From RGIG8368 sp045540275 (lineage in GTDB: Bacteria; Verrucomicrobiota; Kiritimatiellia; RFP12; UBA1067): a DNA stretch of 64,000 nt. The position numbers and the translations under genes were made by a program. This document shows positions 27,688 to 35,666 of the stretch, piece after piece. A model generated the notes under the pieces. It was given only the letters and a program-made list of their open reading frames with translations. It did not search any database and had not been told where the DNA came from. Location of the stretch: the NCBI GenBank assembly GCA_045540275.1, contig JAZQGX010000322.1:28084-92083 (forward strand), read 5' to 3'. The stretch's first letter is position 1. Each line of letters opens with the position of its first letter.

Positions 27688-28431
27688 ATGCGTCTTTATA
27701 TCGGCAAAGATAAAAATGATATGGCCGCTGCTGCCGCTGCTGCCGCGGCGGAATATTTGCGCAAGGCGATTCATGAGCGGGGCGAGGCGCGTATGATCGT
27801 CGCGACCGGCGCGAGCCAGTTCGAGTTTCTCGATTCGCTCGTTAAAGAGCCTAGAATCGATTGGACGCGGGTGACCGGTTTTCATCTCGATGAATACGTC
27901 GGGCTGCCCGTGACCCATAAAGCGTCCTTCCGTGGTTATATGCGAGAGCGTTTCGTTGGAAAAACCCCTCGTCCGCTGAAGGCGTTTCATGAAGTGAACG
28001 GCGAGGCCGCCAATCATGCCGCCGAAATCGCCAGGCTCGGGAAACTTCTGCGGGAAGGTCCGATCGATGTCGCGTGCGTCGGCATCGGTGAGAACGGGCA
28101 TCTCGCTTTCAACGACCCTCCGGCCGATTTCGATACGGATGAAGCGTATATCATCGTGGATCTTGACGACAGGTGCCGACACCAGCAGGTGGGCGAGGGA
28201 TGGTTCGCGACAATGGATGAAGTTCCACGCCAGGCCTTTTCGATGACAATCAGGCAGATCATGCGGTCAAAAGCCATCGTCTGCACCTGTCCTGACGTGC
28301 GCAAGGCGGAGGCGGTGAAGGGGGCCGTGGAAGGGCCGGTCACAAACCGGCTGCCGGCATCCGTTCTTCAGACGCATTCCGACTGCGGGATGTTTCTCGA
28401 TCCTGCTTCGGCGTCGCTTCTCGGGAAATGA
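27688..28431 (+). CDS. nagB: Glucosamine-6-phosphate deaminase
   Basis: 247 aa. Isomerising deaminase converting GlcN6P to fructose-6-phosphate and ammonia, cytosolic. Motifs: MIVATGASQFEFL (phosphate loop), VTGFHLDEYVGL (with the active-site Asp), and GIGENGHLAFNDPP (hallmark of NagB). LPASVLQTHSDCGMFLD is near the end. An Ala-only run of nine residues near the N-terminus (residues 15-23) is encoded by GCN repeats. AAGGAGGGG is a strong SD. It is followed by nagA, giving the standard GlcNAc6P route. Confidence 0.93.
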   Translation: MRLYIGKDKNDMAAAAAAAAAEYLRKAIHERGEARMIVATGASQFEFLDSLVKEPRIDWTRVTGFHLDEYVGLPVTHKASFRGYMRERFVGKTPRPLKAFHEVNGEAANHAAEIARLGKLLREGPIDVACVGIGENGHLAFNDPPADFDTDEAYIIVDLDDRCRHQQVGEGWFATMDEVPRQAFSMTIRQIMRSKAIVCTCPDVRKAEAVKGAVEGPVTNRLPASVLQTHSDCGMFLDPASASLLGK

Positions 28432-28500
28432 GCGAGGGGTTTTGTCGAGTGCCGGCTGGCGCGTTGACCGCGCGGCTCAACCGAAATGTGAGAGGGTTGA

Positions 28501-29409
28501 ATGGGCGGATGGATTGATCTGCAGATAAACGGCTATGCCGGCGTGGATTTCAACGCGCCGGATCTTACGGCTGAAGCCGTTCGCGAGGTGACGGAACGCC
28601 TTAACGCGGACGGCACGGAGGGGTATTTGCCGACATTCGTCACCGGCGATCCCGAAATGCTGATAAAGAACGTCCGCACAATCATTGCGGCGCGCCGCCG
28701 TTATGCCGCGTGCGAAAAAAGCGTATTGGGCTTTTTTCTCGAGGGTCCGTTTATCTCTTCACGGCCGGGAGCGGTGGGAACACACCCCGTGGAATGGGTG
28801 CGGGATCCCGATCTGTCTCTTTTTGAGCGCTTTCAGGATGCTGCCGAAGGCATGGTTAAAATGGTGAATGTCGCTGCAGATATCCCAGGGGCGGTGGATT
28901 TTACTAGGAAAATCGCCGAACAGGGGGTTGTTGTTTCGTTGGGGCACCAGATGGCCTGCACCCCGGCTGACATCACTCCCTGCATTGAGGCGGGCGCACG
29001 TGCGTTCACGCATCTTGGCAACGGCATTCCCTCCGAAATCAACCGCCACGACAATATAATAGCGACGGCGCTTGTGGAGGATCGTGCGTCGGTGATGTTT
29101 ATTCCTGACGGGCAACATCTGCCCGAAACGCTTCTTAAACTTTACTTCCGTGCGGTCCCCGTCGATCGGCTGATCGCAGTTTCCGATGCGCAGTATCCGG
29201 CCGGGATGCCGCCGGGAGAGTATGAAGTGTGCGGTGCGCGGGCACGGCTTGAGCAATCGGGACGGCTCTGGAATCCTGATCGCAACTGTCTCGTTGGCTC
29301 GACATCTTCGATGGCGAAGATGATGGTGTTCCTGCAACGACATCTTGGCGTGAGCGAACGCGAGTGCCGTGCCATCGGTTACGATAACCCACTCGCTTTA
29401 ATTCAATAA
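28501..29409 (+). CDS. nagA: N-acetylglucosamine-6-phosphate deacetylase, short form
   Basis: 302 aa, about 80 residues shorter than usual NagA. The start is fixed by an in-frame TGA directly before the ATG and by SD GAGAGGG, so the N-terminal beta-sandwich half is genuinely absent. Catalytic barrel motifs are present: GWIDLQINGYAGVDFN, LGFFLEGPFIS (metal Glu), LGHQMA, THLGNGI, IPDGQHL and IAVSDAQ (catalytic Asp). It should deacetylate GlcNAc6P to feed nagB. Last gene of locus 2. Loss of the small domain may alter the substrate range. Confidence 0.88.
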   Translation: MGGWIDLQINGYAGVDFNAPDLTAEAVREVTERLNADGTEGYLPTFVTGDPEMLIKNVRTIIAARRRYAACEKSVLGFFLEGPFISSRPGAVGTHPVEWVRDPDLSLFERFQDAAEGMVKMVNVAADIPGAVDFTRKIAEQGVVVSLGHQMACTPADITPCIEAGARAFTHLGNGIPSEINRHDNIIATALVEDRASVMFIPDGQHLPETLLKLYFRAVPVDRLIAVSDAQYPAGMPPGEYEVCGARARLEQSGRLWNPDRNCLVGSTSSMAKMMVFLQRHLGVSERECRAIGYDNPLALIQ

Positions 29410-29449
29410 GTACAGTGATTTTCGATAACCGCAAAATTTCCCGCAAGTT

Positions 29450-29965
29450 ATGTCTGGGATTATTTACATCCTTGCCAAGAAGGGTAAACCTGTCAATCAC
29501 GCTGAAGATGTTCAAAAAATGTCGCTTGGTGTTTCGACCAAGGCATTGAGTAAGCCGCCGGTTTACGATCGCCGCAACAGGCGTACAAACGTTAAACGGT
29601 TTGAAAAAGAGTTAGTGATGAGAGGCTTGAATCCGGGAGAACTTTATTCGGTCGGGCTATCCATCAAACGCAGCGGTCCGGGATTCCTCTTTGTTTTTCC
29701 GCGCTTCCGCGGCAAGGGCGAGGAGATTAAGTCGCCCATGTATATTCCCGCGATCGCCACGACCGATCTTCGCGAAGATAATGTTTGGCAGCCGGGCGAG
29801 GTCGTCGTGCGCGTGCCGGAGGGCGCGGACGAACTTTATCTTCAGATAAAGGCGGAAATTACGGAAGATGCGACGGAAATCGAACTTGGCGACTTTAAGG
29901 TGTACAGAATCGGCGGCAAGACTCCCGTCTGGCCTGCCAAGTTCGAGCGCCCCCATGAGAGGTGA
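29450..29965 (+). pseudogene. C-terminal remnant of a PGG-barrel family protein
   Basis: 171 codons without signal peptide or barrel. They contain part of the region after the LRR module and the complete terminal sandwich: LNPGELYSVGLSIKRSGPG, EDNVWQPGEVVVRVPEGADEL, ending YRIGGKTPVWPAKFERPHER. About 90 percent identical in DNA over its first shared 110 nt with the remnant at 13914-14168. The first ATG has no SD. It ends locus 2 in the same way that the other remnant ends locus 1. Confidence 0.75.
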
Positions 29966-30010
29966 GCTTCACGTCTTTCTCAGCAATGATTTATACATCA
30001 TCTTCAAAGT

Positions 30011-30039
30011 GGCACGGCGAGGTCTGACCTTGTTTTGCC
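30011..30039. repeat. REP-like hairpin with the RAYT palindrome core
   Basis: Imperfect palindrome with the identical core AGGTCTGACCT and outer arms GGCA/TGCC; the middle of the arms pairs partly through G-U wobbles. It lies 45 nt after the PGG-barrel remnant. It is probably a diverged or different-family REP recognised by, or descended from, the RAYT at 12813. Confidence 0.5.
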
Positions 30040-30098
30040 AAATATTTTGTTTGTACAGCGAAGTTGAGAAGGGTTTTTGTAAAAAATAATTTACACTA

Positions 30099-30127
30099 TT
30101 GCCTTTTGTGTAAGAATGTGTTAAAAT
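30099..30127 (+). promoter_or_regulatory. Promoter of the first ATPase gene
   Basis: TTGCCT (30099-30104), a 17-nt spacer and TAAAAT (30122-30127). Confidence 0.5.
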
Positions 30128-30166
30128 AAATTTACAATTGTTCATTATCAAGTGATGAGGTTTATA

Positions 30167-31375
30167 ATGTATAAGCGAGAAATGTATTTGCGAAGAATTC
30201 GCCCATTTTACAAAAATGAGCAGATTAAGGTTTTGTCTGGCGTTAGACGCGCGGGAAAGACTGAAATTCTTAAAATGATACAAGAGGAAGTTAGAACTTC
30301 CTCTGATGACGCTCATATTGTTTACTTGAGTTTTGAACTTTTGGAAAATAAAGTATATCGCGTATCTGAGAATTTATATTCCTTTATTGAGTCGAAGATT
30401 GTTGATGAGGGCTTTTATTACATATTTTTAGATGAAATTCAATTTGTAGAGGATTGGCCTGAAGTGGTTAATTCGATTAAGACGAAACATCGTAATGTCA
30501 GTATTTTCTTAACAGGATCGAATAGTAAGCTACTTGAAGATGATAAAGAAAGTATTCTTGGAGGTAGGACTATTTCTTTTCGCATTATGCCGTTCACATT
30601 TGCTGAGTTTCATGAGTTCAGAGTTCAGCAAGGCGCCTCTCAAGATCCTGAGCGTGAATTTACCGAGTATATGAAGTGGGGCGGGTTTCCGTTGATATTT
30701 GCCGAACAAAACGATTCTCAGAAGCAGATTATGCTTGAGTCTATTTTTGATTCAATCGTTTTAAGAGATATTGTCAGGCGCAAAAAACTCAAAAGTTCAT
30801 TGGAGCTGGAGCATTTAATCGATTATCTTATAGCGTCTTCATCAAGTTATATATCAGGGCGAAATGTCAGCAATCGCCTTATGCGAAGTGGAACGAGCTT
30901 ATCATTGCCGAAGATACTTGAATTTATCAAGGCGGCAGATGAGTCGTGTATCGTTGATATTGTTCCCCGATATGATGTAGTAGGTCTACAAACGGTTGAA
31001 TTTAACAATAAGAGTTATACATGTGATCCAGCATTCATCAATTATAAAAAATCACTCGTTAGTGATCTTTATGGAGTGCTTTTTAAGACGATTGTCTACA
31101 ATGATTTAATAGCGCGTGGATATACTGTTCGTACGGGTCTCGCACACGGTAAGGAAATAGATTTTATCGCTACAAAGGGGAATGGAGAGCGCATTTATAT
31201 ACAAGTCGCATACGAGATTACAGAAAAGAATCGCGAAAGGGTGTTTGGCAATTTTTCTTCCGTAAAGGACAACTATCCTAAATACGTTATCTCACGTGAT
31301 CAGGTTCAACTTTCAGAAAATGGGATAATTCACATGAATATCGTTGACTTTTTACTCCGCTCATTGGCGAAATAA
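30167..31375 (+). CDS. AAA_14/DUF4143-type ATPase
   Basis: 402 aa from the ATG at 30167 (GATGAGG SD six bases before; the GTG and ATG at 30152-30155 are less likely). Walker A: SGVRRAGKTEIL; Walker B: YYIFLDEIQFVEDW; sensor-like FLTGSNSKLL. Residues about 190-400 are the DUF4143 region. They end in KEIDFIATKGNGERIYIQVAYEI, a PD-(D/E)xK-like nuclease core (E, D and QVA). The family is widespread, mobile and of uncertain biology. AT-rich compared with the flanking operons, so probably acquired. A second, different ATPase of the same class is at 31943. Confidence 0.85.
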   Translation: MYKREMYLRRIRPFYKNEQIKVLSGVRRAGKTEILKMIQEEVRTSSDDAHIVYLSFELLENKVYRVSENLYSFIESKIVDEGFYYIFLDEIQFVEDWPEVVNSIKTKHRNVSIFLTGSNSKLLEDDKESILGGRTISFRIMPFTFAEFHEFRVQQGASQDPEREFTEYMKWGGFPLIFAEQNDSQKQIMLESIFDSIVLRDIVRRKKLKSSLELEHLIDYLIASSSSYISGRNVSNRLMRSGTSLSLPKILEFIKAADESCIVDIVPRYDVVGLQTVEFNNKSYTCDPAFINYKKSLVSDLYGVLFKTIVYNDLIARGYTVRTGLAHGKEIDFIATKGNGERIYIQVAYEITEKNRERVFGNFSSVKDNYPKYVISRDQVQLSENGIIHMNIVDFLLRSLAK

Positions 31376-31383
31376 AATTCACA

Positions 31384-31758
31384 ATGTTGGAATTGTGGTA
31401 TAATACTGTATTTAAGGTACGGGCCTATTTCTTTGCTGCCGCAGAAGGCGGTAAAAGCAACGGTAAGATTGATTCTTTTGAGAGTCTTCCGTCGCTGGCT
31501 ATCGGTAATACGGTGCTTGACGCGTATGCCGGCAATGTGCAGGCATTGAATAACCTTGCCGTTTTGTGGTATTGTGGAATCGCAAATCCGAAGGACTATG
31601 ACGAAAAAGCAGTTATAGATATGTTTGAACGATCTTCTCAGCTCGGTTGCGCGGCTGCTGTGTATAATCTCGGTGTTCTTTATTATAACCGTGGCGAGAA
31701 AGATAAGGCTGAAAAGTTCTTTTCTGAGGCTAAGAAAAAGGGGTATAATTTGAAATGA
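31384..31758 (+). CDS. Sel1/TPR-like repeat protein (start uncertain)
   Basis: 124 codons. The second half has Sel1-type repeats: VQALNNLAVLWYCGIANPKDYDEKA, and CAAAVYNLGVLYYNRGEKDKAEKFFSEA. Such repeats mediate protein contacts. The first codons overlap an extended -10 element (TGG-TATAAT, 31396-31404), and no SD precedes the ATG at 31384. The true start may therefore be internal, or this is a 5'-truncated fragment. Its stop overlaps (ATGA) the start of a truncated ADP-ribosylglycohydrolase. Sel1 and ADP-ribosylglycohydrolase domains occur together in other bacteria, so these were probably coupled partners. Confidence 0.5.
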   Translation: MLELWYNTVFKVRAYFFAAAEGGKSNGKIDSFESLPSLAIGNTVLDAYAGNVQALNNLAVLWYCGIANPKDYDEKAVIDMFERSSQLGCAAAVYNLGVLYYNRGEKDKAEKFFSEAKKKGYNLK

Positions 31759-31811
31759 TTGGTGCGATTGTTGGCGATATTGCCGGGTTGCGGTTTGTGT
31801 TGGATGGTTGA
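31755..31811 (+). pseudogene. Truncated start of an ADP-ribosylglycohydrolase
   Basis: Reads MIGAIVGDIAGLRFVLDG then stop. MxGAIxGDIxGxxF is the characteristic N-terminus of ADP-ribosylglycohydrolase (DraG-like) enzymes. Only 18 codons remain, and a pair of direct repeats begins seven bases after the stop. The ATG overlaps the stop of the Sel1-like gene. Likely cut off when the adjoining ATPase module arrived. Confidence 0.6.
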
Positions 31812-31817
31812 AATATG

Positions 31818-31880
31818 GAATTACCCTTGGTAAATCGTTATTGCAGTTGGTGAATTACCCTTGGTAAATCGTTATTGCAG
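31818..31880. repeat. Two 29-nt direct repeats upstream of the second ATPase
   Basis: Identical copies at 31818-31846 and 31852-31880, period 34 nt. Each contains the inverted repeat TTACC-ctt-GGTAA. The second copy ends three bases before the -35 box of the following promoter. This suggests an operator pair for autoregulation or remains of a duplication. Two copies are too few for a CRISPR array. Confidence 0.8.
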
Positions 31881-31882
31881 GG

Positions 31883-31911
31883 TTGATTAGGTTGGATAGG
31901 TATGATATAAT
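31883..31911 (+). promoter_or_regulatory. Promoter of the second ATPase gene
   Basis: TTGATT (31883-31888), a 17-nt spacer and TATAAT (31906-31911) with a TGA extended -10. It abuts the direct repeats. Confidence 0.65.
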
Positions 31912-31942
31912 TCTTTCACATTCTGCTTAAAAAGGGTATGAA

Positions 31943-33244
31943 ATGAATAGAAATTTTACAGAAAAGCTAAAAGAATGGAACAATGCGCAGGTTCGTAAGC
32001 CTCTTATTATTCGCGGCATGAGGCAAACGGGTAAGACCTGGTGTGTGAGAGACTTTGCCCAAAATTTCTATAAGGATGCTTTTTTGGAGATAAATTTCGA
32101 ATTTTCTCGTCAGTGGCATTCTGTTTTTGAGCGGGATTTAGATCCAGTTCGTATTTGTGATGAATTGGAGCTTATGAGTGGAATCCCGCTTAAGGGTGGT
32201 AAAACGTTATTATTCTTTGATGAAATTCAATTATGTCCAAAGGCATTGGCTGCATTGCGTTTCTTTTATGAAAAATTGCCTAATGTTCCCGTTATAGCAG
32301 CGGGCTCCCTTCTTGATTTTGCTTTGGACGAGATTCAGTTTCCTGTCGGGCGTGTAACGTTCGCGGAGCTTTACCCCATGTCGTTCGCTGAATATATTGC
32401 CGCTTCCGGGAATGAGTTGTTGGCGGCAGTTCTTAATAATCAGCCTAAATCGCTCTCGGAAGCTGTTCACGCCAAGCTTCTTGAAGAATTGCGCCTTTAT
32501 TCGATAATAGGCGGGCTTCCTGAATGCGTAAAGACTCGTTTTGAAGGTGGAAGTCTTTTAGATGTAAGATCAATTCAAAATGATTTGATCGTTGCGTTTG
32601 AACAGGATTTTTCTAAATATCCTAAGCAAATGGACGCGTCAATTTTAAGGGACGTTTGGCGGAATGCCTATGTGTCGGTCGGGAGGCAGATTTCATACGC
32701 GTCGCTTTCTCGCGAACATACAGGCGTAACAAACAAGAAGGCAATAGATCTTTTGGAAAAGGCTCGTCTTGTTAAATTATCTCGCGCGGTCGCTTCGGCG
32801 ACGCTTCCATTTGATTGTAACAAAACGCTACGCATAAAACCGTTCGCTGGCGATATAGGTTTGTATCAAGCGATGTCGGGACGGCCGGCAGATGAAGTGT
32901 TGAGAGCGACAGATCTGCTCAATACATATAACGGAGCCTTAGCCGAGCAGTTTGTTGCTCAGGAACTTATGTCATTATTAGGCGGCAGTGAGCCGCATTG
33001 GTGGAAGCGCGATACGAAAAATGCACAAGCAGAAGTCGATTTTATAGTTTCGCTCGAAGGTAGAGTGCAGCCTATTGAAGTTAAGAGCGGGGCGGCCGGC
33101 AGGCTTAAGAGTTTACATCAACTTTTAAAGGAATCGCCTTCAGTTAATGATGCGATTGTTTTGTCGTCTGCACAATTCGGAGAGATGCCTGAGCAGAGGT
33201 TGCGATTTATTCCTATCTACTTCGCTGGGGCGATTGGAAATTGA
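31943..33244 (+). CDS. AAA_14/DUF4143-type ATPase (second, non-identical)
   Basis: 433 aa. Walker A IIRGMRQTGKTWCV, Walker B LLFFDEIQLCPKAL, sensor AAGSLLDFAL, and the DUF4143 hallmark FAELYPMSFAEYI. The C-terminal PD-(D/E)xK-like core is AEVDFIVSLEGRVQPIEVKSG (with E, D and E-V-K). Intact and full length. AAAAAGGG lies upstream of the ATG. Only distantly similar to the ATPase at 30167, so they are not a recent duplication. Function of the family is unproven; regulation by the adjacent direct repeats is inferred. Confidence 0.88.
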   Translation: MNRNFTEKLKEWNNAQVRKPLIIRGMRQTGKTWCVRDFAQNFYKDAFLEINFEFSRQWHSVFERDLDPVRICDELELMSGIPLKGGKTLLFFDEIQLCPKALAALRFFYEKLPNVPVIAAGSLLDFALDEIQFPVGRVTFAELYPMSFAEYIAASGNELLAAVLNNQPKSLSEAVHAKLLEELRLYSIIGGLPECVKTRFEGGSLLDVRSIQNDLIVAFEQDFSKYPKQMDASILRDVWRNAYVSVGRQISYASLSREHTGVTNKKAIDLLEKARLVKLSRAVASATLPFDCNKTLRIKPFAGDIGLYQAMSGRPADEVLRATDLLNTYNGALAEQFVAQELMSLLGGSEPHWWKRDTKNAQAEVDFIVSLEGRVQPIEVKSGAAGRLKSLHQLLKESPSVNDAIVLSSAQFGEMPEQRLRFIPIYFAGAIGN

Positions 33245-33295
33245 GGGACTCGTGGCTTCGAAGCGGATAAACGAATTTCCGAAAAGACTGAAATG

Positions 33296-33304
33296 TGGTA
33301 TAAT
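33296..33304 (+). promoter_or_regulatory. Extended -10 promoter of glycerate kinase
   Basis: TGG-TATAAT, with no good -35. Only eight bases separate it from the ATG at 33313, so the mRNA should start at or within two bases of the start codon. Confidence 0.55.
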
Positions 33305-33312
33305 TTTTACCG

Positions 33313-34434
33313 ATGAAAGTTGTTATCGCGATAGATTCAATGAAAGGAAGTCTTAGTTCCATTGAAGGAGGTAAGGCTATAGCCGTTGGCGTTCATCGGG
33401 TATTTCCCGATGCGGTTTGTGACGTCCGGCCTCTCGCAGACGGAGGCGAGGGGACTCTCGAGGCTCTGGTCGCAGGGCTCGGCGGAGAACTGCGCGAGAT
33501 TACGGTAGCGGGGCCCGTCGGGAAACCAGTTTCAGCCGTTTACGGAATTATCGGCAATACTGCGGTAATTGAAATGGCGCGCGCGGCGGGAATTACGCTC
33601 GTTACCGGTGACGAGAAAAATCCTCTTATCACAACGACATACGGCGTAGGCGAAATGATAGTGGATGCTATCGCCAAAGGGGCGCGCAAATTTATCGTCG
33701 GCATTGGCGGAAGCGCGACGAACGACGGTGGCGTCGGAATGCTTCAAGCACTCGGCTTTAAGTTTCTCGATGCGGACGGTCGCGAACTTGCCCGCGGTGG
33801 CGCGGCACTTAAAGACCTTAAAAGCATCGATAGGGCACATGCCAGAGCGGAGCTTTCAGATTGCGTTTTCAAAATCGCGTGCGACGTCACCAATCCGCTT
33901 TTGGGCCCAAACGGCGCGAGTGCGATATACGGCCCGCAGAAGGGCGCAACGCCTGAGATGGTCGCCGAACTTGACGAGGCGCTTAAGGTCTACTCGTCTG
34001 TCGCGGGAGGTGATGCGAACTTTCCCGGCGCCGGCGCGGCTGGCGGACTGGGATTTGCGTTTAAGACATTCCTCGGCGGCGAACTTAAAAGCGGCGTTCA
34101 ACTTGTTCTTGAAGAAACCGGGTTTGAAGAGCGTGTGCGCGACGCCGATATCGTCGTTACCGGCGAAGGGCGGCTCGATGAGCAGACGGTGATGGGTAAA
34201 GCGCCCATCGGCGTCGCTCGGATCGCCAAGAAATACGACAAGAAGGTTATCGCATTTTCGGGTTGCGTCACGGACGGCGCCAAGAAGGTCAACGAACATG
34301 GAATCGACGCGTTTTTCCCGATTCTGCGTTCGGTCGTTACGCTTGAAGAGGCGCTCGACTGCCGCAATGCGGCCAAAAATCTAACAGACACAGCGGAGCA
34401 GGTATTCAGATGTTTACAACTTACGGTGCATTGA
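33313..34434 (+). CDS. Glycerate 2-kinase (GarK/GlxK family)
   Basis: 373 aa, full length for the GarK type. It phosphorylates D-glycerate with ATP, giving 2-phosphoglycerate for glycolysis. Motifs: IAIDSMKGSLSS at the N-terminus, PLADGGEGTLEAL, GIGGSATNDGGVGMLQALG, TGEGRLDEQTVMGKAP. The start agrees with the family N-terminus, yet no SD is present and the promoter lies directly before it (apparently leaderless). It overlaps the following permease gene by 25 nt, indicating translational coupling. Together they form a glycerate or sugar-acid uptake and use unit. Confidence 0.92.
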   Translation: MKVVIAIDSMKGSLSSIEGGKAIAVGVHRVFPDAVCDVRPLADGGEGTLEALVAGLGGELREITVAGPVGKPVSAVYGIIGNTAVIEMARAAGITLVTGDEKNPLITTTYGVGEMIVDAIAKGARKFIVGIGGSATNDGGVGMLQALGFKFLDADGRELARGGAALKDLKSIDRAHARAELSDCVFKIACDVTNPLLGPNGASAIYGPQKGATPEMVAELDEALKVYSSVAGGDANFPGAGAAGGLGFAFKTFLGGELKSGVQLVLEETGFEERVRDADIVVTGEGRLDEQTVMGKAPIGVARIAKKYDKKVIAFSGCVTDGAKKVNEHGIDAFFPILRSVVTLEEALDCRNAAKNLTDTAEQVFRCLQLTVH

Positions 34435-35666
34435 TCGGCCTAGCGTTGGCGATCGTTTTGATTATTCGTAAAGTCGTGCCCGCGTACGCGCTCATAATCG
34501 GAGCGTTGTTAGGAGGTCTCATCGGCGGCGGCGGACTTGCGGGAACCGTGAATGCGATGATTTCGGGAACACAATCCATGATGCCCAGCGTTCTTCGTAT
34601 TCTGGCCTCCGGCGTTCTTGTCGGCGCCCTCGTTAAGACCGGCAGCGCGGCGAAAATCGCCGATACGATCGTTACGGGGCTCGGCGCGCGCTTTGCGCTT
34701 CTCGCCGTCGCGTTTGCCGCGGCAGTCGTCTGCTCTGTCGGCGTGTTTATCGATATTGCCGTAATTACCGTAGCTCCCGTCGCGCTCGCCGTTGGATCGC
34801 GCGCTAAAATTCCGGTCCCCGCGCTTTTGCTCGCGATGATAGGAGGCGGCAAGGCGGGCAATATCATTTCGCCTAATCCCAACACGATTGCAGCCGCCGA
34901 CGCGTTCAAGGTCGAGCTTACGGAATTGATGGCGGCTAACCTGATTCCCGCGCTATTCGCATTCGGTGCATCTGTATTGCTCTCGGTATATCTTGCTTCG
35001 CGTATTCGCCGTCGGGGCGACATGGCCCATGTGGCGCTTGCCGACGTGGGTGCCTGCCCGGAAAGGCCGGCTCTCTGGAGTGCGCTTTCAGGACCTCTTT
35101 GCGTTGTCGCGCTTCTGTCCTTAAGGCCTTTTGCCGGTGTTGCCGTCGATCCGCTTATCGCGCTCCCCGTCGGCGGGGTCGTTTCGATGCTCGCCTGCGG
35201 CAAGTGGCGCGATACGGTCGAGTTTTCGCAGTTCGGACTATCCAAGGTCAGCGGAGTAGCGATTCTTCTTATCGGAACGGGGACCGTTGCTGGGATTGTA
35301 AAAGCGTCGGAACTTAATACGGATATGATTGCGCTTTTGGACGCGCTTAAACTGCCGATGTTCGCGCTTGCGCCGATTTCGGGAATTCTGATGGCCGGTG
35401 CGACCGCGTCGACGACCGCAGGCGCTACGATAGCTTCTCAGACGTTTTCGACGACGCTTGTCAACGCCGGGGTCGCGCCCGTATCGGCGGCTGCGATGAT
35501 ACATGCCGGCGCGACCGTGGCGGATTCGCTCCCGCACGGCAGTTTCTTTCACGCTACGGGCGGTAGCGTTTTTATGGGGGTTAAAGATCGCCTTAAACTC
35601 ATTCCGTACGAAGCTGCGGTCGGCCTTACGTCTACAGCCGCCTCGTGTATATGCGCATTGGTGTAG
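34410..35666 (+). CDS. GntP-family sugar-acid permease
   Basis: 418 aa, 12 or so hydrophobic segments, inner membrane. GntP hallmarks: YALIIGALLGGLIGG, SVLRILASGVLVGALVKTGSA, VGVFIDIAVITVAPVAL, GGGKAGNIISPNPNTIAAADAF and the C-terminal ADSLPHGSFFH. Members carry gluconate, glycerate or related acids with protons. The overlap with the glycerate kinase gene strongly suggests glycerate as substrate. No SD of its own is obvious inside the overlap, consistent with coupled translation. Confidence 0.92.
   Translation: MFTTYGALIGLALAIVLIIRKVVPAYALIIGALLGGLIGGGGLAGTVNAMISGTQSMMPSVLRILASGVLVGALVKTGSAAKIADTIVTGLGARFALLAVAFAAAVVCSVGVFIDIAVITVAPVALAVGSRAKIPVPALLLAMIGGGKAGNIISPNPNTIAAADAFKVELTELMAANLIPALFAFGASVLLSVYLASRIRRRGDMAHVALADVGACPERPALWSALSGPLCVVALLSLRPFAGVAVDPLIALPVGGVVSMLACGKWRDTVEFSQFGLSKVSGVAILLIGTGTVAGIVKASELNTDMIALLDALKLPMFALAPISGILMAGATASTTAGATIASQTFSTTLVNAGVAPVSAAAMIHAGATVADSLPHGSFFHATGGSVFMGVKDRLKLIPYEAAVGLTSTAASCICALV

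Noticed and set aside
31818..31880. Could the two 29-nt repeats be a CRISPR array?
   Set aside because: Only two copies with a five-base gap and no cas genes; the position next to a promoter fits an operator better.
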